Shown one piece after another: positions 52,621 through 61,768 of a stretch of DNA of 64,000 nt. This stretch comes from Paraburkholderia franconis (GTDB lineage: Bacteria; Pseudomonadota; Gammaproteobacteria; Burkholderiales; Burkholderiaceae): the NCBI RefSeq assembly GCF_009362735.1, contig NZ_WHNP01000018.1:92899-156898 (forward strand). The letters run 5' to 3'. Below the pieces are notes generated by a model. It was not told the origin of the DNA. It made no database searches and saw nothing but the letters and a program-made list of their open reading frames with translations. Within the stretch, counting starts at the first letter, position 1. Every line of letters begins with the position of its first letter. A program made the translations under genes and the position numbers.

Positions 52621-53988
52621 TCAACTACGAAATGCTGCTTCGATCGAAAGGCAGAGACTCAACAGCTTCAAGTCATCTCCTTCCTGGCGCATCAACTGAA
52701 CGCCCGTTGGAAGCCCCGAAGGGTCCGCACCAGTCGGCATCGCAATGGTCGGGGTGTCGAGGAAACTTCCAAGCATGGTCATTGCCAGTGTAGCGAGGTT
52801 TACCCGGATGAACAGTTCGGGGTCACGCTCGGGCTTCGACAGGTCCGGAGCGACGTGGGCAACTGTCGGCATAGCGAGCGTCGCGCCTCCGAGGTCCAGA
52901 GCGAACGATTTCCTTAATTCCGTACGCCGCAGCTGTAGTTCTTCCAATCTGCTCACTGGCACGTCCCTGGCCAGTTCCAGGCGTGCTCGAACGTGCTGGT
53001 CGATGCGCTGCGCATCAGGGGAATCGAGCAGATCTCGATAGAGCGCGAACGCTTCAAGGCCGCCCATCCATCCTCTTTCTCGAATCAGCTTGAAGACGTC
53101 TCCAAGGGAATTGAGCTCGCGCTCCCCGACAAATGCCCCGAGATGTTTGAGCCGCGTGATGTATCCATGGAAATTTCGTTCTACGTCCGGGGTGACGTCA
53201 TAGCGAGCCACAAGCGACGGATCAACAATAAATCGCGCGCCCTCAAGCGTATGAGGAGTTTGAGGTGTAGTTGCACGCTTCAATGCGTCATCAAATGCCA
53301 CGCAGTCGGCAACGTTGCGTGCGATCGGGCCAATTGTGTCGAACGATGCGGCAAGTGAAATCGTGCCACGGGCGTCATAGCGGCCGCGGGTTGAGCGATA
53401 GCCGGTAAGTCCATTGAAAGCACATGGCACACGGATTGAGCCGGCGGTGTCCGTGCCGACCGCAATCGGGACAATTCCCATCGCCACGGCTATTGCTGCC
53501 CCCGAGGAAGATCCCCCGGGGGCGCGCCTCCCATTGTCGAGAAACGGGTTGGTGGGAGTCCCAAAGTGGGGATTTAGACCAAGGCCAGAGTATGCAAACT
53601 CGCTGAGTGTCGTCTTGCCGATACAGACCATACCGGATGCAGCCGCCATTGCGACGAGCGGCGCGTCTGCCGTCGCAATGGGGCGTTCCGAGAATACGCG
53701 AGAACCTGCGGTCGTGACCGTGCCCGCAATATCGAAGAGGTCTTTCCATGCGATGGGAACACCGTCGAGTGCAGATAACGGTTTACCGTTTTGCCAGCGA
53801 GCAGCCGATTCCGCAGCCTCATTCAACGCACGTTCGGCCGTGACCGTTAGAAAGACAGAAGGGGACTCTTCGGCTTTCGCGAGTGCATGCCTTGTGACCT
53901 CAACCGGATCGACTTTCCCCTCTGAGAACGATCTTGCCAGTCGTAGTGCCGTCTGAAAGCGATAGTTTTTTGCGTTCTCGATGCTCAT
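52621..53988 (-). CDS. Amidase (amidase signature family)
   Basis: A 455-residue serine amidase. The catalytic Lys is in PIAWKDLFDIAG, the cis-Ser in RRAPGGSSSGAAIAVAMG and the nucleophile Ser in VGTDTAGSIRVP: a full Ser-cisSer-Lys triad. These enzymes hydrolyse small amides, including half-amides of dicarboxylic acids. Last gene of the minus-strand set, 30 bases after the CobW gene. With an imidase-like gene nearby it could act on the half-amide produced there. Confidence 0.88.
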   Translation of the reverse strand: MSIENAKNYRFQTALRLARSFSEGKVDPVEVTRHALAKAEESPSVFLTVTAERALNEAAESAARWQNGKPLSALDGVPIAWKDLFDIAGTVTTAGSRVFSERPIATADAPLVAMAAASGMVCIGKTTLSEFAYSGLGLNPHFGTPTNPFLDNGRRAPGGSSSGAAIAVAMGIVPIAVGTDTAGSIRVPCAFNGLTGYRSTRGRYDARGTISLAASFDTIGPIARNVADCVAFDDALKRATTPQTPHTLEGARFIVDPSLVARYDVTPDVERNFHGYITRLKHLGAFVGERELNSLGDVFKLIRERGWMGGLEAFALYRDLLDSPDAQRIDQHVRARLELARDVPVSRLEELQLRRTELRKSFALDLGGATLAMPTVAHVAPDLSKPERDPELFIRVNLATLAMTMLGSFLDTPTIAMPTGADPSGLPTGVQLMRQEGDDLKLLSLCLSIEAAFRS

Positions 53989-54018
53989 TGAACTTGCTCA
54001 ACGGGAAGATGTGTCTAG

Positions 54019-55071
54019 TTATTCAGAGACTGTCGGATTTGCGAAGGCGTTCAGAGGACGCACGATTCGCGCAGGATCAAGATTTTTTACAATGAAGGCA
54101 AGTCGCGAAGATCTGCTCGCATCAGGCCAGCCCGAAAGGTGCTCTGGAAAGTAGACTAGATGGCGCACGCAATTTACCAAGATTGGAGTGGTTGCGTCGC
54201 CAAGAGCAAGAATACCCTTGATTCTCAGTATGTCGTCGCCATGCGTATGTAGAAGCATCGATAGCCAGATGGCAAACTGAGACCAACTAATGGATGATTT
54301 GATTTCAACAGTAAATGTCCTTACGTCCGACTTTCGAGTTGCAAGATGACGTTGACTCGCTTCAATCTGCCAATTTTTCTCGTCCTGACATTCGATCGAA
54401 TTTTCGGAAAGAGAACTGAAAAGTCCTAGCTGTAACTTCGGCGAGTTCCGTGGCGAATGCAATTCCAAGATATCGTGCAATAGGGCTTCCGACGAATCTA
54501 TGCACGGCGCCAATGCGTTGAAAGAACTGGCTCGAGCTTTAGCGTCGGCGACTTGCCGCTGTTGCGCCAGATCTGACTTGGTCAGCAAAATGACGTCAGC
54601 GAGCTGGACTTGGCGCTGAGCAGCAGCGTCATCAAAGACGTCGCTGCTCGCCAAGAGGCAATCGAGCGTTGTGACGACCAGTTCGACGGAGAGGTTGCCA
54701 TTGAGCAGAGGATTCCCGGTTATCGTCGCGATCACGGGCGTTGGGTCCGCAAGCCCGGTAGTTTCGATGATTACGCGGTCGACTGCCTGTGCGGTATCCA
54801 CTTGTTCAACTATTGCGCAGAGCCTTTCCTTAAGATCGTCATTAACGGTGCAGCAAAGGCATCCATTAGAGAGCAATCCAACGGATGCGCTGCTTTGCCT
54901 CAACAGGAGATCATCTACGCCATACTCTGCAGCTTCGTTGACTAGCAGCATCGAGGAAGCCAGCGCTCGGTGATTGAGGGAGCGTCTTAGAAAAGTTGTC
55001 TTCCCACTCCCCAAGGCTCCCGTCACGATTACAACGGGGATTCGCTTTTTCCCGGAACCATACGTGTTCAT
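54019..55071 (-). CDS. COG0523 (CobW/G3E) GTPase, putative metal chaperone
   Basis: A 350-residue P-loop GTPase. Walker A is in VTGALGSGKTTFLRR, the family metal site CLCC in SNGCLCCTVNDDLKERL, Switch/Walker B in IIETTGLADPTP and the guanine motif in LLTKSDLAQ. The CobW C-terminal domain follows from about residue 245. Members deliver zinc, cobalt or nickel to target enzymes. Gene order suggests it loads the metal-dependent hydrolase encoded just upstream in the operon. Base composition is lower in GC than in the arginine region. Confidence 0.88.
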   Translation of the reverse strand: MNTYGSGKKRIPVVIVTGALGSGKTTFLRRSLNHRALASSMLLVNEAAEYGVDDLLLRQSSASVGLLSNGCLCCTVNDDLKERLCAIVEQVDTAQAVDRVIIETTGLADPTPVIATITGNPLLNGNLSVELVVTTLDCLLASSDVFDDAAAQRQVQLADVILLTKSDLAQQRQVADAKARASSFNALAPCIDSSEALLHDILELHSPRNSPKLQLGLFSSLSENSIECQDEKNWQIEASQRHLATRKSDVRTFTVEIKSSISWSQFAIWLSMLLHTHGDDILRIKGILALGDATTPILVNCVRHLVYFPEHLSGWPDASRSSRLAFIVKNLDPARIVRPLNAFANPTVSE

Positions 55072-55087
55072 CGACTGCTCCTGAGAA

Positions 55088-55405
55088 TCAGGCGTTGGGA
55101 GCGAACGCATTGATGATTGCGTCGGAGAGTGGCTCGAGTTTTCGCCCACTCACACGCTCGATGCTCTCCCAAACCTGAGGCAAGGTTTCTACCACTTCTG
55201 TGCTGCCTGAGGGCCCTTGTACTGTCCAGGACGAACCCGACCAGTCGGTGATGTTGACGTGCAGCGTTGCGGCTACCTTCGACAGGGTCTTTGCCTGCTC
55301 AGCACGAACTGCCATCCGGGGGCGGTCCGTTGAGACTCCTTCGGTCGGCGCTGCGATGACCGTCCAGTGCCACGAATTGCCCCAGATGCCGCACATTCCA
55401 CACAT
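55088..55405 (-). CDS. Small CxxC protein of unknown function
   Basis: A 105-residue protein, not recognised. It begins MCGMCGIWGNSWHWTVI, with a CxxC pair and nearby Trp/His that could bind metal. A helical segment with basic residues follows (RPRMAVRAEQAKTLSKVAAT), then VNITDWSGSSWTVQGPSGST and a short acidic tail. It is placed 16 bases before the COG0523 gene and 9 bases after the imidase-like gene, so it is probably a partner of one of them. Confidence 0.7.
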   Translation of the reverse strand: MCGMCGIWGNSWHWTVIAAPTEGVSTDRPRMAVRAEQAKTLSKVAATLHVNITDWSGSSWTVQGPSGSTEVVETLPQVWESIERVSGRKLEPLSDAIINAFAPNA

Positions 55406-55414
55406 ATGACTTAT

Positions 55415-56296
55415 TTACCTTTGGAAGGGATGCTTCTTGTCAAACTCCATTGCGATATTCTCAAGCGTCGTAAAGCGAACACCGGGGTGCTTCATCATGT
55501 GCCCGATGAGGCGCTCGAGCATCAGTAACACCTGAGGACGGCCAGCAACATCGGGGTGGAGGCAGAAGGTGAATACTGCTTCATCCTTCTCCCGATACAC
55601 CCAATCAAACTGCTCTCGCCAGAGTTCCTCGATGTCCTTGGGGTTCATGAAGCCATGACTATTCGGCGACTTTTTGATAAACATCATGGGGGGCAGGTCA
55701 TCGAGGTACCAGCTGACCGGAATCTCGATGAGGCGCGATTCGACACCGCGTTCCAACGGCTTCATCCATGAGCTAGCGGGCTTGCTGTAGTCGATTGCTG
55801 TCCAGCGATCGCCAGTGCGCAGGCGATAGCATGAGAAGTCCCTGTGCATCATGCTGTGGTCGTAAATAATCCCGCGTTCAAGCAGTAGATTTGGTGTTGA
55901 GTTGCTCAGCTCCCACCATGGTGCGGCATAGCCGACCGGATGGCGGCCGGTGAGATCAACAATCAGCTCGATGCAACGGTCGATGACGTCAGCTTCTTGT
56001 GTCGGGGTCATGGCCAGCGGGTTCTCGTGCGTATACCCGTGCAACGCGACTTCATGGCCGTGAGCTACCACTTTCGTCATCTGCTCGGGAAACGTTTCGA
56101 TTGAGTGACCGGGAATGAGCCACGTCGTTTTCAACCCGAAATGCTCAAAAAGTTCGAGCAGGCGCAAGCTGCCTACTTCCCCGGCGAACATCCCCCGGGA
56201 AATGTCGTGCGGAGAGTCAGCGCCGCCGAAAGTGCCAATCCAGGCGGCGACCGCGTCAACATCCACGCCGAATGCGCAGGTAATGTTCTTGGTCAT
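55415..56296 (-). CDS. Imidase-like polysaccharide-deacetylase-fold hydrolase
   Basis: A 293-residue NodB-fold metal hydrolase. Metal ligands are expected at the Asp of FGVDVDA and the His pair of ALHGYTHENP; the late catalytic His is in FCLHPDVAGRP. The fold includes chitin deacetylase, the allantoinase PuuE and bacterial imidase. From memory, imidase of Pseudomonas putida is about this length and belongs to this family. Neighbouring amidase and uptake genes fit cyclic imide or ureide opening better than glycan deacetylation, and there is no signal peptide. Confidence 0.78.
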   Translation of the reverse strand: MTKNITCAFGVDVDAVAAWIGTFGGADSPHDISRGMFAGEVGSLRLLELFEHFGLKTTWLIPGHSIETFPEQMTKVVAHGHEVALHGYTHENPLAMTPTQEADVIDRCIELIVDLTGRHPVGYAAPWWELSNSTPNLLLERGIIYDHSMMHRDFSCYRLRTGDRWTAIDYSKPASSWMKPLERGVESRLIEIPVSWYLDDLPPMMFIKKSPNSHGFMNPKDIEELWREQFDWVYREKDEAVFTFCLHPDVAGRPQVLLMLERLIGHMMKHPGVRFTTLENIAMEFDKKHPFQR

Positions 56297-56317
56297 TTTT
56301 CTCTCTCCATGAAAATA

Positions 56318-57289
56318 TTAGATATCGAGAATGATTGTTTCGCCCCGCGCGGCCCGTCCGCTGCATACAGCGATGTACTTCTCTCTTTGCTTCTCAGACA
56401 GGCAACTGTCTCGATGAATCGGATCGCCTTCAACCCACCTTGTGACACAAGTGCCGCAGTAGCCCTCTTTGCAGGAGTGGTCAACGTCAAGGCCAGCCTC
56501 AAGAAGTGCGTCCAGCAATGACTGGTCTTCGCGCACATCGATCGTCATGCCGTTCTCCTGGCACACGACTTGAAAGGGTTCGTTCTTCAACCCTGCGTTA
56601 CCCGATGCTGGCGCTGCACCGAACGCCTCAAAATGAAGGCTGAGATGCGGGTAGTCCGAACCTGCTGCGCGTACGGCGTCCATCAAGGTGTTCGGTCCAC
56701 AACAATAGATTGCGGTACCTTTTGATTGGGCTTGCAGAAGTTCTCGAACATCGAGGAATTTGTCGGGATCGTTCCCATCCAGCACGAAATGAACATGCTG
56801 TGCGAAGCCGTGTGTGAGCAATTCGTGCGCATATATCAATCGCGATTCGTCGCGCGCGCAGACGATAAGCTCAAAGGATGCCCGTCGGTCGTTGAGTACC
56901 TTGGCCATGCAAAGCAACGGAGTGAGCCCGATCCCACCCGCAATGAGAACGCTGTGTTTGGCATCTTCGAGAAGCCGAAACTGATTTCGCGGAAGGCCGG
57001 CCTCGATCACCGACCCGACGGCGAGATTCGCGTGTAACCAACGAGAGCCACCGCGCCCCATCGGTTCGCTCTGGACGGCGATGATGTAGGCCCCCTGTGG
57101 CGTCCACGGCTGGACGAGCGAATAGTGGCGCTCTCCAAGTTCGGGGATATGCAAATCAATGTGCGCCCCTGGCTCATACTCAGGCAAAGAAGCTACGTCT
57201 GGGCATACAAGCTCATATTCCTTGACGTTCGCACCAACTGAGCGAATCTTCTGGATCTGAAGCATCATCGTTCGGGGAGTGCTTTGCAT
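56318..57289 (-). CDS. PDR/VanB-family oxidoreductase with 2Fe-2S domain
   Basis: A 323-residue flavin reductase of the phthalate-dioxygenase-reductase type. The flavin site is GERHYSLVQPW, the NAD region AGGIGLTPLLCMA plus CCGPNTLMDAV, and the C-terminal plant-type ferredoxin cluster CKEGYCGTC with a final Cys in YIAVCSG. It normally feeds electrons to a Rieske oxygenase. No oxygenase gene is present in the operon; the only redox partner candidate is the MOSC protein. The ATG at 57289 was chosen; a TTG at 57304 is possible. Confidence 0.87.
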   Translation of the reverse strand: MQSTPRTMMLQIQKIRSVGANVKEYELVCPDVASLPEYEPGAHIDLHIPELGERHYSLVQPWTPQGAYIIAVQSEPMGRGGSRWLHANLAVGSVIEAGLPRNQFRLLEDAKHSVLIAGGIGLTPLLCMAKVLNDRRASFELIVCARDESRLIYAHELLTHGFAQHVHFVLDGNDPDKFLDVRELLQAQSKGTAIYCCGPNTLMDAVRAAGSDYPHLSLHFEAFGAAPASGNAGLKNEPFQVVCQENGMTIDVREDQSLLDALLEAGLDVDHSCKEGYCGTCVTRWVEGDPIHRDSCLSEKQREKYIAVCSGRAARGETIILDI

Positions 57290-57304
57290 GATTGACTTAT
57301 TCAA

Positions 57305-57537
57305 ATTGCAGTGGCAATAAGACTAGTTTCTACAAGTAATGGACGACTAACAAATGATTTGTTCTCGTCTATCTATTACGGCTATTCATTCGTCGGCGCG
57401 CGCCAAAGAATCCAGGCAGCGAACAGCGATGAAACTCTGATCGATCACCTTGTCAGGAGAGAAATTGTTGATAGGGACGCCCGAATCGCTTTCTTTGCAA
57501 CTCCGAGAGTTTCCCTTCCAACAAGGCCAGGAAATTC
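57305..57537. other. Gap between ferredoxin reductase and livM genes
   Basis: About 230 bases, AT-richer than the flanks, with no gene. It may hold an internal promoter for the reductase-imidase-CobW-amidase part of the set. Confidence 0.4.
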
Positions 57538-58536
57538 TTAGTGAGCTGGCGGCCCGGCCTGGCCGTCTGGTGGAACGAATCGTTCGGTTTTCGCTTTGAA
57601 CGTGAGCCGCATACGTGCCCACTCATTCCACGTTCCAGCAATGCCCTGCCGGAATCCGGAGACGCACGCGATGAAGACGAGGCCGAGAATCACCTGGCTC
57701 CATGAGCCGGCCGTGGTTGCAAGCTGGTTTTCAAGCGAGACAATGAGGAAGGCACCGATTACCGGACCATAGAGCGTGCCTAGGCCGCCGACCAGAGTAA
57801 TCAGAATGATCTCTCCGGACATCATCCAGTGCACGTCACTGAGCGAAGCGAGTTGGAAGACGACGCTCTTGGTCGCACCTGCGATTCCTGAAATCGTCGC
57901 GGAGATGACAAACGCAGCGACCTTGTAGTTGGGAACTTGATAGCCGAGTGATATTGCCCTCGGCTCGTTCTGACGAATCGCCTTGATGGCCTGGCCGAAC
58001 GGCGAGTCGACAAGTCTGGCTATCGCGAGAAACCCGGCCAGGAAGATCGCGAAGACGAAGTAGTACATCGTCACATTGTTATCAAGGCTCACACCGGGTA
58101 GCAGGTGTCCGCGAGGAATATTCTGCAGACCGTCTTCGCCTCCCGAGAAGGGTGCTTGCAGAAAGACAAAGTAAATCAGCTGTGCCATCGCGAGGGTGAC
58201 CATGGAGAAGTAAATTCCTTTGCGCTGCACAGACAGATAACCGGCCAGCACGCCAAAACCGGCGCCACAGAGGCCTCCTGCGAGAATCCCAAGGACGGGC
58301 GGAAATCCGAGCGATTTGATCGTGTAGCCTGCGATGTAAGCCGCACCGCCAAAGAAGGCAGCATGTCCAAATGAAATCAGACCGCCGTATCCAGCCAGAA
58401 GATTGAACGCGCAGGCGAAGAGGGCGGAGCACCAGAATTTCATCAGGAACGACTGGTAAAAACCGATCCAGGGCGCTGCGATGCCGAACGCAACCAGTAG
58501 CGCGAGGCCGATAGTGAAACCGGAGCGATGGCTCAT
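57538..58536 (-). CDS. livM: Branched-chain/amide-type ABC transporter permease LivM
   Basis: A 332-residue permease with about ten hydrophobic segments and the LivM blocks LLAGYGGLISFGHAAFFGGA, FGQAIKAIRQNEPRAISLGY and LVGGLGTLYGPVIGAFLI. It pairs with LivH to import branched-chain amino acids, amides, urea or aromatic acids in this transporter class. It overlaps livH by 4 bases. The transporter's substrate is not shown by sequence. Confidence 0.88.
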   Translation of the reverse strand: MSHRSGFTIGLALLVAFGIAAPWIGFYQSFLMKFWCSALFACAFNLLAGYGGLISFGHAAFFGGAAYIAGYTIKSLGFPPVLGILAGGLCGAGFGVLAGYLSVQRKGIYFSMVTLAMAQLIYFVFLQAPFSGGEDGLQNIPRGHLLPGVSLDNNVTMYYFVFAIFLAGFLAIARLVDSPFGQAIKAIRQNEPRAISLGYQVPNYKVAAFVISATISGIAGATKSVVFQLASLSDVHWMMSGEIILITLVGGLGTLYGPVIGAFLIVSLENQLATTAGSWSQVILGLVFIACVSGFRQGIAGTWNEWARMRLTFKAKTERFVPPDGQAGPPAH

Positions 58537-59423
58537 GCTTCTCTCCCGAAAAGTCCGGCCGGCCTGAAGAACAACACTACCGACATGAGGATGAAGATGA
58601 CGATGGATGAGGCCTCTGGATACACGAGCGTGGCGACTGCCTGAACCAGCCCCAGTGTGATGCCCGTGATAATGGCGCCTGTGATAGAGCCCATTCCCCC
58701 GACAACGACGACGGCGAAAATGATGATGTTCAGCTCCGATCCCATTTGAGAACTCACCTGGAGAATCGGTGCGGCCAAGACGCCAGTGAGTGCTGCGAGT
58801 GCGACGCCTACGCCGTAGGTCAGTGAGACCAGCATTGGGACATTGATACCGAGTGATTGAGCGATGACAGGGTTTTCGGTACCGGCTCTAAGATAGCCAC
58901 CGATGCGCGTGCGTTCGATGAGGTACCACGCAGCGGCACAGACGGCGAGAGACACGAGAACTACCGAGAGACGATATTTCGGCAAGAACATGAAACCGAA
59001 ATTGATTGCGCCGCGAAAAGCTTCAGGGATTTCGTACGGCTGGCCCGAGACGCCGTACTGGTGCCGAAAACCACCCTCCAGCACTAGGGCGAGGCCATAG
59101 GTCAACAACATCCCGTACACGGGATCGGCCTTGCGTAGACGCCGGAGCAACGACCGCTCAAAGCCGGCACCGAGAAAGCCGACAATGACGGGAACGATGA
59201 GCAGGGCGAGCCAGTAGTTGATTTTGAGGCCGTTGATTCCTGTCCACACTGAAAGCTGTGTGAGCCCAATCCATCCAAGAAACGCCCCGAGCATGTAGAT
59301 GGCGCCATGGGCAAAATTGACTATGTTGAGCATGCCAAAGATGATCGCGAGACCAAGGCTAAGCAATGCGTAGAAAGATCCGTTGATCAAGCCGATGAAC
59401 AGCTGGCCAAGTATTTCGGTCAT
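58533..59423 (-). CDS. livH: Branched-chain/amide-type ABC transporter permease LivH
   Basis: A 296-residue permease with hydrophobic helices and the family start FIGLINGSFYALLSLGLAII, then IVNFAHGAIYMLGAF and VVVVGGMGSITGAIITG. Partner of LivM. It starts 2 bases after livF ends (allowing for strand) and overlaps livM by 4 bases, so translation is coupled. Confidence 0.88.
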   Translation of the reverse strand: MTEILGQLFIGLINGSFYALLSLGLAIIFGMLNIVNFAHGAIYMLGAFLGWIGLTQLSVWTGINGLKINYWLALLIVPVIVGFLGAGFERSLLRRLRKADPVYGMLLTYGLALVLEGGFRHQYGVSGQPYEIPEAFRGAINFGFMFLPKYRLSVVLVSLAVCAAAWYLIERTRIGGYLRAGTENPVIAQSLGINVPMLVSLTYGVGVALAALTGVLAAPILQVSSQMGSELNIIIFAVVVVGGMGSITGAIITGITLGLVQAVATLVYPEASSIVIFILMSVVLFFRPAGLFGREA

Positions 59424-59425
59424 GA

Positions 59426-60139
59426 TTAGACTCCCAGCAGTTCGTCGAGCAAACTGCGATTCGAGTCGAGCTTGGTAGATGTAACGCTCATTGCGATATT
59501 GCCCCGATCAAGTACGTAGTGCCGGTCAGCAACCTTGCTAGCGAAGTTGAAGTTCTGCTCCGCCATCACGATCGTGAAGCCACGCAGCTTGAGCTGTACG
59601 ACAGCGGCTTCGAGGGCCTGCACGATGACCGGCGCAAGGCCTTCAGTAATCTCGTCGAGAAGAAGCGTGCGGGCGCCGGTGCGCAGGATGCGGGCAAGCG
59701 CGAGCATCTGCTGCTCGCCACCAGAGAGCCGCCCGGCCGGGCTGTTTTTCCGTTCGAGAAGATTAGGGAAGAGCTTGTAGATTTCGTCCAGTCCGAGCCC
59801 GTCTTTGGCTACCACCGGCGGGAGAAGCAGATTCTCCTCAGTGGACAGCGAAGCGAAGATTCCACGCTCTTCGGGGCAGTAGCCGATGCCTAAGCGGGCC
59901 ACCGAATGTGGAGCAAGCGACATGGTTGAGCGTCCCGCGAACCGAATCTGACCGGTCCGCTTCCCGGTCAAGCCCATGATCGCTCGGAGGGTGGTGGTGC
60001 GACCGCTCCCATTTCGCCCCAACAAGCAGACCAGTTCGCCTTGAGCGACGCTGAGGTTGATACCGTGGAGAATGTGCGAATCTCCGTAGTACGCGTGCAG
60101 ATTCGAAACCTCGAGCACGTTGGTGTGAACGTTATCCAT
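59426..60139 (-). CDS. livF: Branched-chain/amide-type ABC transporter ATPase LivF
   Basis: A 237-residue ATPase. Walker A is GRNGSGRTTTLRAIMG, with Arg replacing the invariant Lys of GxxGxGK[ST], an unusual change that could weaken ATP hydrolysis at this site. Signature LSGGEQQM and Walker B LLLDEITEGLAP (Ile for Pro) follow. It overlaps livG by 8 bases. The partner LivG has a standard Walker A, so the pair may be functionally asymmetric. Confidence 0.88.
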   Translation of the reverse strand: MDNVHTNVLEVSNLHAYYGDSHILHGINLSVAQGELVCLLGRNGSGRTTTLRAIMGLTGKRTGQIRFAGRSTMSLAPHSVARLGIGYCPEERGIFASLSTEENLLLPPVVAKDGLGLDEIYKLFPNLLERKNSPAGRLSGGEQQMLALARILRTGARTLLLDEITEGLAPVIVQALEAAVVQLKLRGFTIVMAEQNFNFASKVADRHYVLDRGNIAMSVTSTKLDSNRSLLDELLGV

Positions 60140-60908
60140 GAGCGGCTCCTATGTAGGCACTCGTCACGGCGGCATTCTTGGACACTTCAGCGTATGTGCC
60201 CTCGGCAAGCAGACTGCCTCGCGCCAGAACTGTCACCCTGTCGGAAATATTGGCGATGACCTTGAGGTTGTGTTCGACGATTACGATCGTGCGATTAGCC
60301 GAAATCTTCTTGATCAGTCGTGAGATGAGGTCGACGTCTTCGATCCCCATGCCCTGGGTTGGCTCGTCAAGCAGGAGAACCTGCGGATCCATCGCAAGGG
60401 TCGCGGCGAGCTCAATGCTGCGGCGTTGTCCATAGGGAAGCTCCTTCGCCAGCGAGCGGGCACATCTGCTCAATCCCACTTCGGAGAGCAACGCCATCGC
60501 TTCATCATCGAGATGTTGAGTTGCCTTGGCGCTGCCGAAGAGGTTCCGAGACAACCGGTGGCGCTTTTGCAGGGCAATCTTGACGTTGTCCAGGACAGAC
60601 ATTTCCGGAAAAATTGCGGAGATCTGGAAAGAGCGAACCATGCCCTGTTCGGCAATTGAAGCCGGTGAAGCGGTCGTGATGTCTTTCCCGTTCAGCAGAA
60701 TCTTTCCGGAAGATGGCGAAACAAATTTGGTGAGCAGGTTGAACATGGTGGTCTTGCCTGCCCCGTTCGGGCCGATCAGCGCATGGATAGCACCGCGACG
60801 TACCCTGAGGTTTACGTCGCAAATCGCACGAAAGCCAAGGAACTCCTTGTTAAGGGAGTGCGTTTCCAACGCATAGCTGGTTAGCTCGATTTGGTGGTTA
60901 TCCATCAA
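60132..60908 (-). CDS. livG: Branched-chain/amide-type ABC transporter ATPase LivG
   Basis: A 258-residue ATPase with Walker A IGPNGAGKTTMFNLLT, the Q-loop SFQISAIFPEM, and Walker B VLLLDEPTQGM preceded by a signature region reading KELPYGQRRSIELAATL. It overlaps the MOSC gene by 4 bases and livF by 8. A truncated copy of its 5' half lies at 49991-50460. Confidence 0.9.
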   Translation of the reverse strand: MMDNHQIELTSYALETHSLNKEFLGFRAICDVNLRVRRGAIHALIGPNGAGKTTMFNLLTKFVSPSSGKILLNGKDITTASPASIAEQGMVRSFQISAIFPEMSVLDNVKIALQKRHRLSRNLFGSAKATQHLDDEAMALLSEVGLSRCARSLAKELPYGQRRSIELAATLAMDPQVLLLDEPTQGMGIEDVDLISRLIKKISANRTIVIVEHNLKVIANISDRVTVLARGSLLAEGTYAEVSKNAAVTSAYIGAAHG

Positions 60909-61678
60909 TGCTCCGCCAGCATGATTGCATCGCCGGGCTTGATGGTGCAGCCTTGCAATACCTCGGCGTAGACCCCAAGGTCACCATGGTTGACGTACTC
61001 CCTGATCTCGATCGGCAGATTTACGTCTCGCTCACCGGTCGCGGGATTGACGCTCGTCGCCGCGCAGCGCTTCGTACGACGGACGATCTTGAGGCGAGCG
61101 TCGCCGATGCGGATGTGACGGCCTAGCCATTCCATCTCGGACCACGCAGGGAATCCATCGAAGTAAACGTTCGCGCGGAAGCGAAGGGGGGCCAGTTCCA
61201 TGCCGACTCGGGCGCCGAGGTCGCGTACCGTCGCGAGATTGATGAAAGAGATGCTTCGCATCAAGGCGACAGAATGGACGCTGACGTCAGTGAACTGATG
61301 ACCGGGCGCATGTACGAATTTTGGTTTGCCGGGGAAAGAGGCTCCGAGGAACGCACTCACAAACGACGCTGCTTCTTCTCGTCCGATATCAGAGGCAAGA
61401 TTGAAGCGGGACGTGGCCGATTCGTGTGTCACCTCAAGTTCTGACGTCTCTTCGAGAAATCGTGTTTTGAGCTTGGCCAGTCGTTCGTACTTGGCGAGCA
61501 TCAAAAACTTCGTCTTCGGCTCTGGCTTGGGGTCTGACGGATCGAACGAGAATGACCCATCGGTAATTGCGTATGCCCGGTCGAACGGGAAGCCTTGCGC
61601 TTCTTTAAGACAAACGCTGCCGAGGTGTTCAGCGGACAACCCCTTCACCGGATACCGGTATAAGGAATCAACAAACAT
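60905..61678 (-). CDS. MOSC-domain protein (mARC/YcbX-type)
   Basis: A 257-residue molybdenum-cofactor-binding protein. The N-terminal MOSC beta-barrel domain begins VDSLYRYPVKGLSAEHLGSV (about 1-95) and the MOSC domain runs to the end. The Cys expected to ligate molybdenum is near residue 205, in RRTKRCAATSVNPATGE. E. coli YcbX has the same two domains plus a C-terminal 2Fe-2S domain that this protein lacks. Relatives reduce N-hydroxylated compounds. It sits inside the transporter operon, overlapping livG by 4 bases. Confidence 0.85.
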   Translation of the reverse strand: MFVDSLYRYPVKGLSAEHLGSVCLKEAQGFPFDRAYAITDGSFSFDPSDPKPEPKTKFLMLAKYERLAKLKTRFLEETSELEVTHESATSRFNLASDIGREEAASFVSAFLGASFPGKPKFVHAPGHQFTDVSVHSVALMRSISFINLATVRDLGARVGMELAPLRFRANVYFDGFPAWSEMEWLGRHIRIGDARLKIVRRTKRCAATSVNPATGERDVNLPIEIREYVNHGDLGVYAEVLQGCTIKPGDAIMLAEH

Positions 61679-61768
61679 GGCGGGCTCTTGATGACGACGG
61701 TGTGTTCCTGCACAAACGATCAGTGCCGTCTGTGCAGGAAGGGATGGGTGGCGGGATATCTGTTGCTG

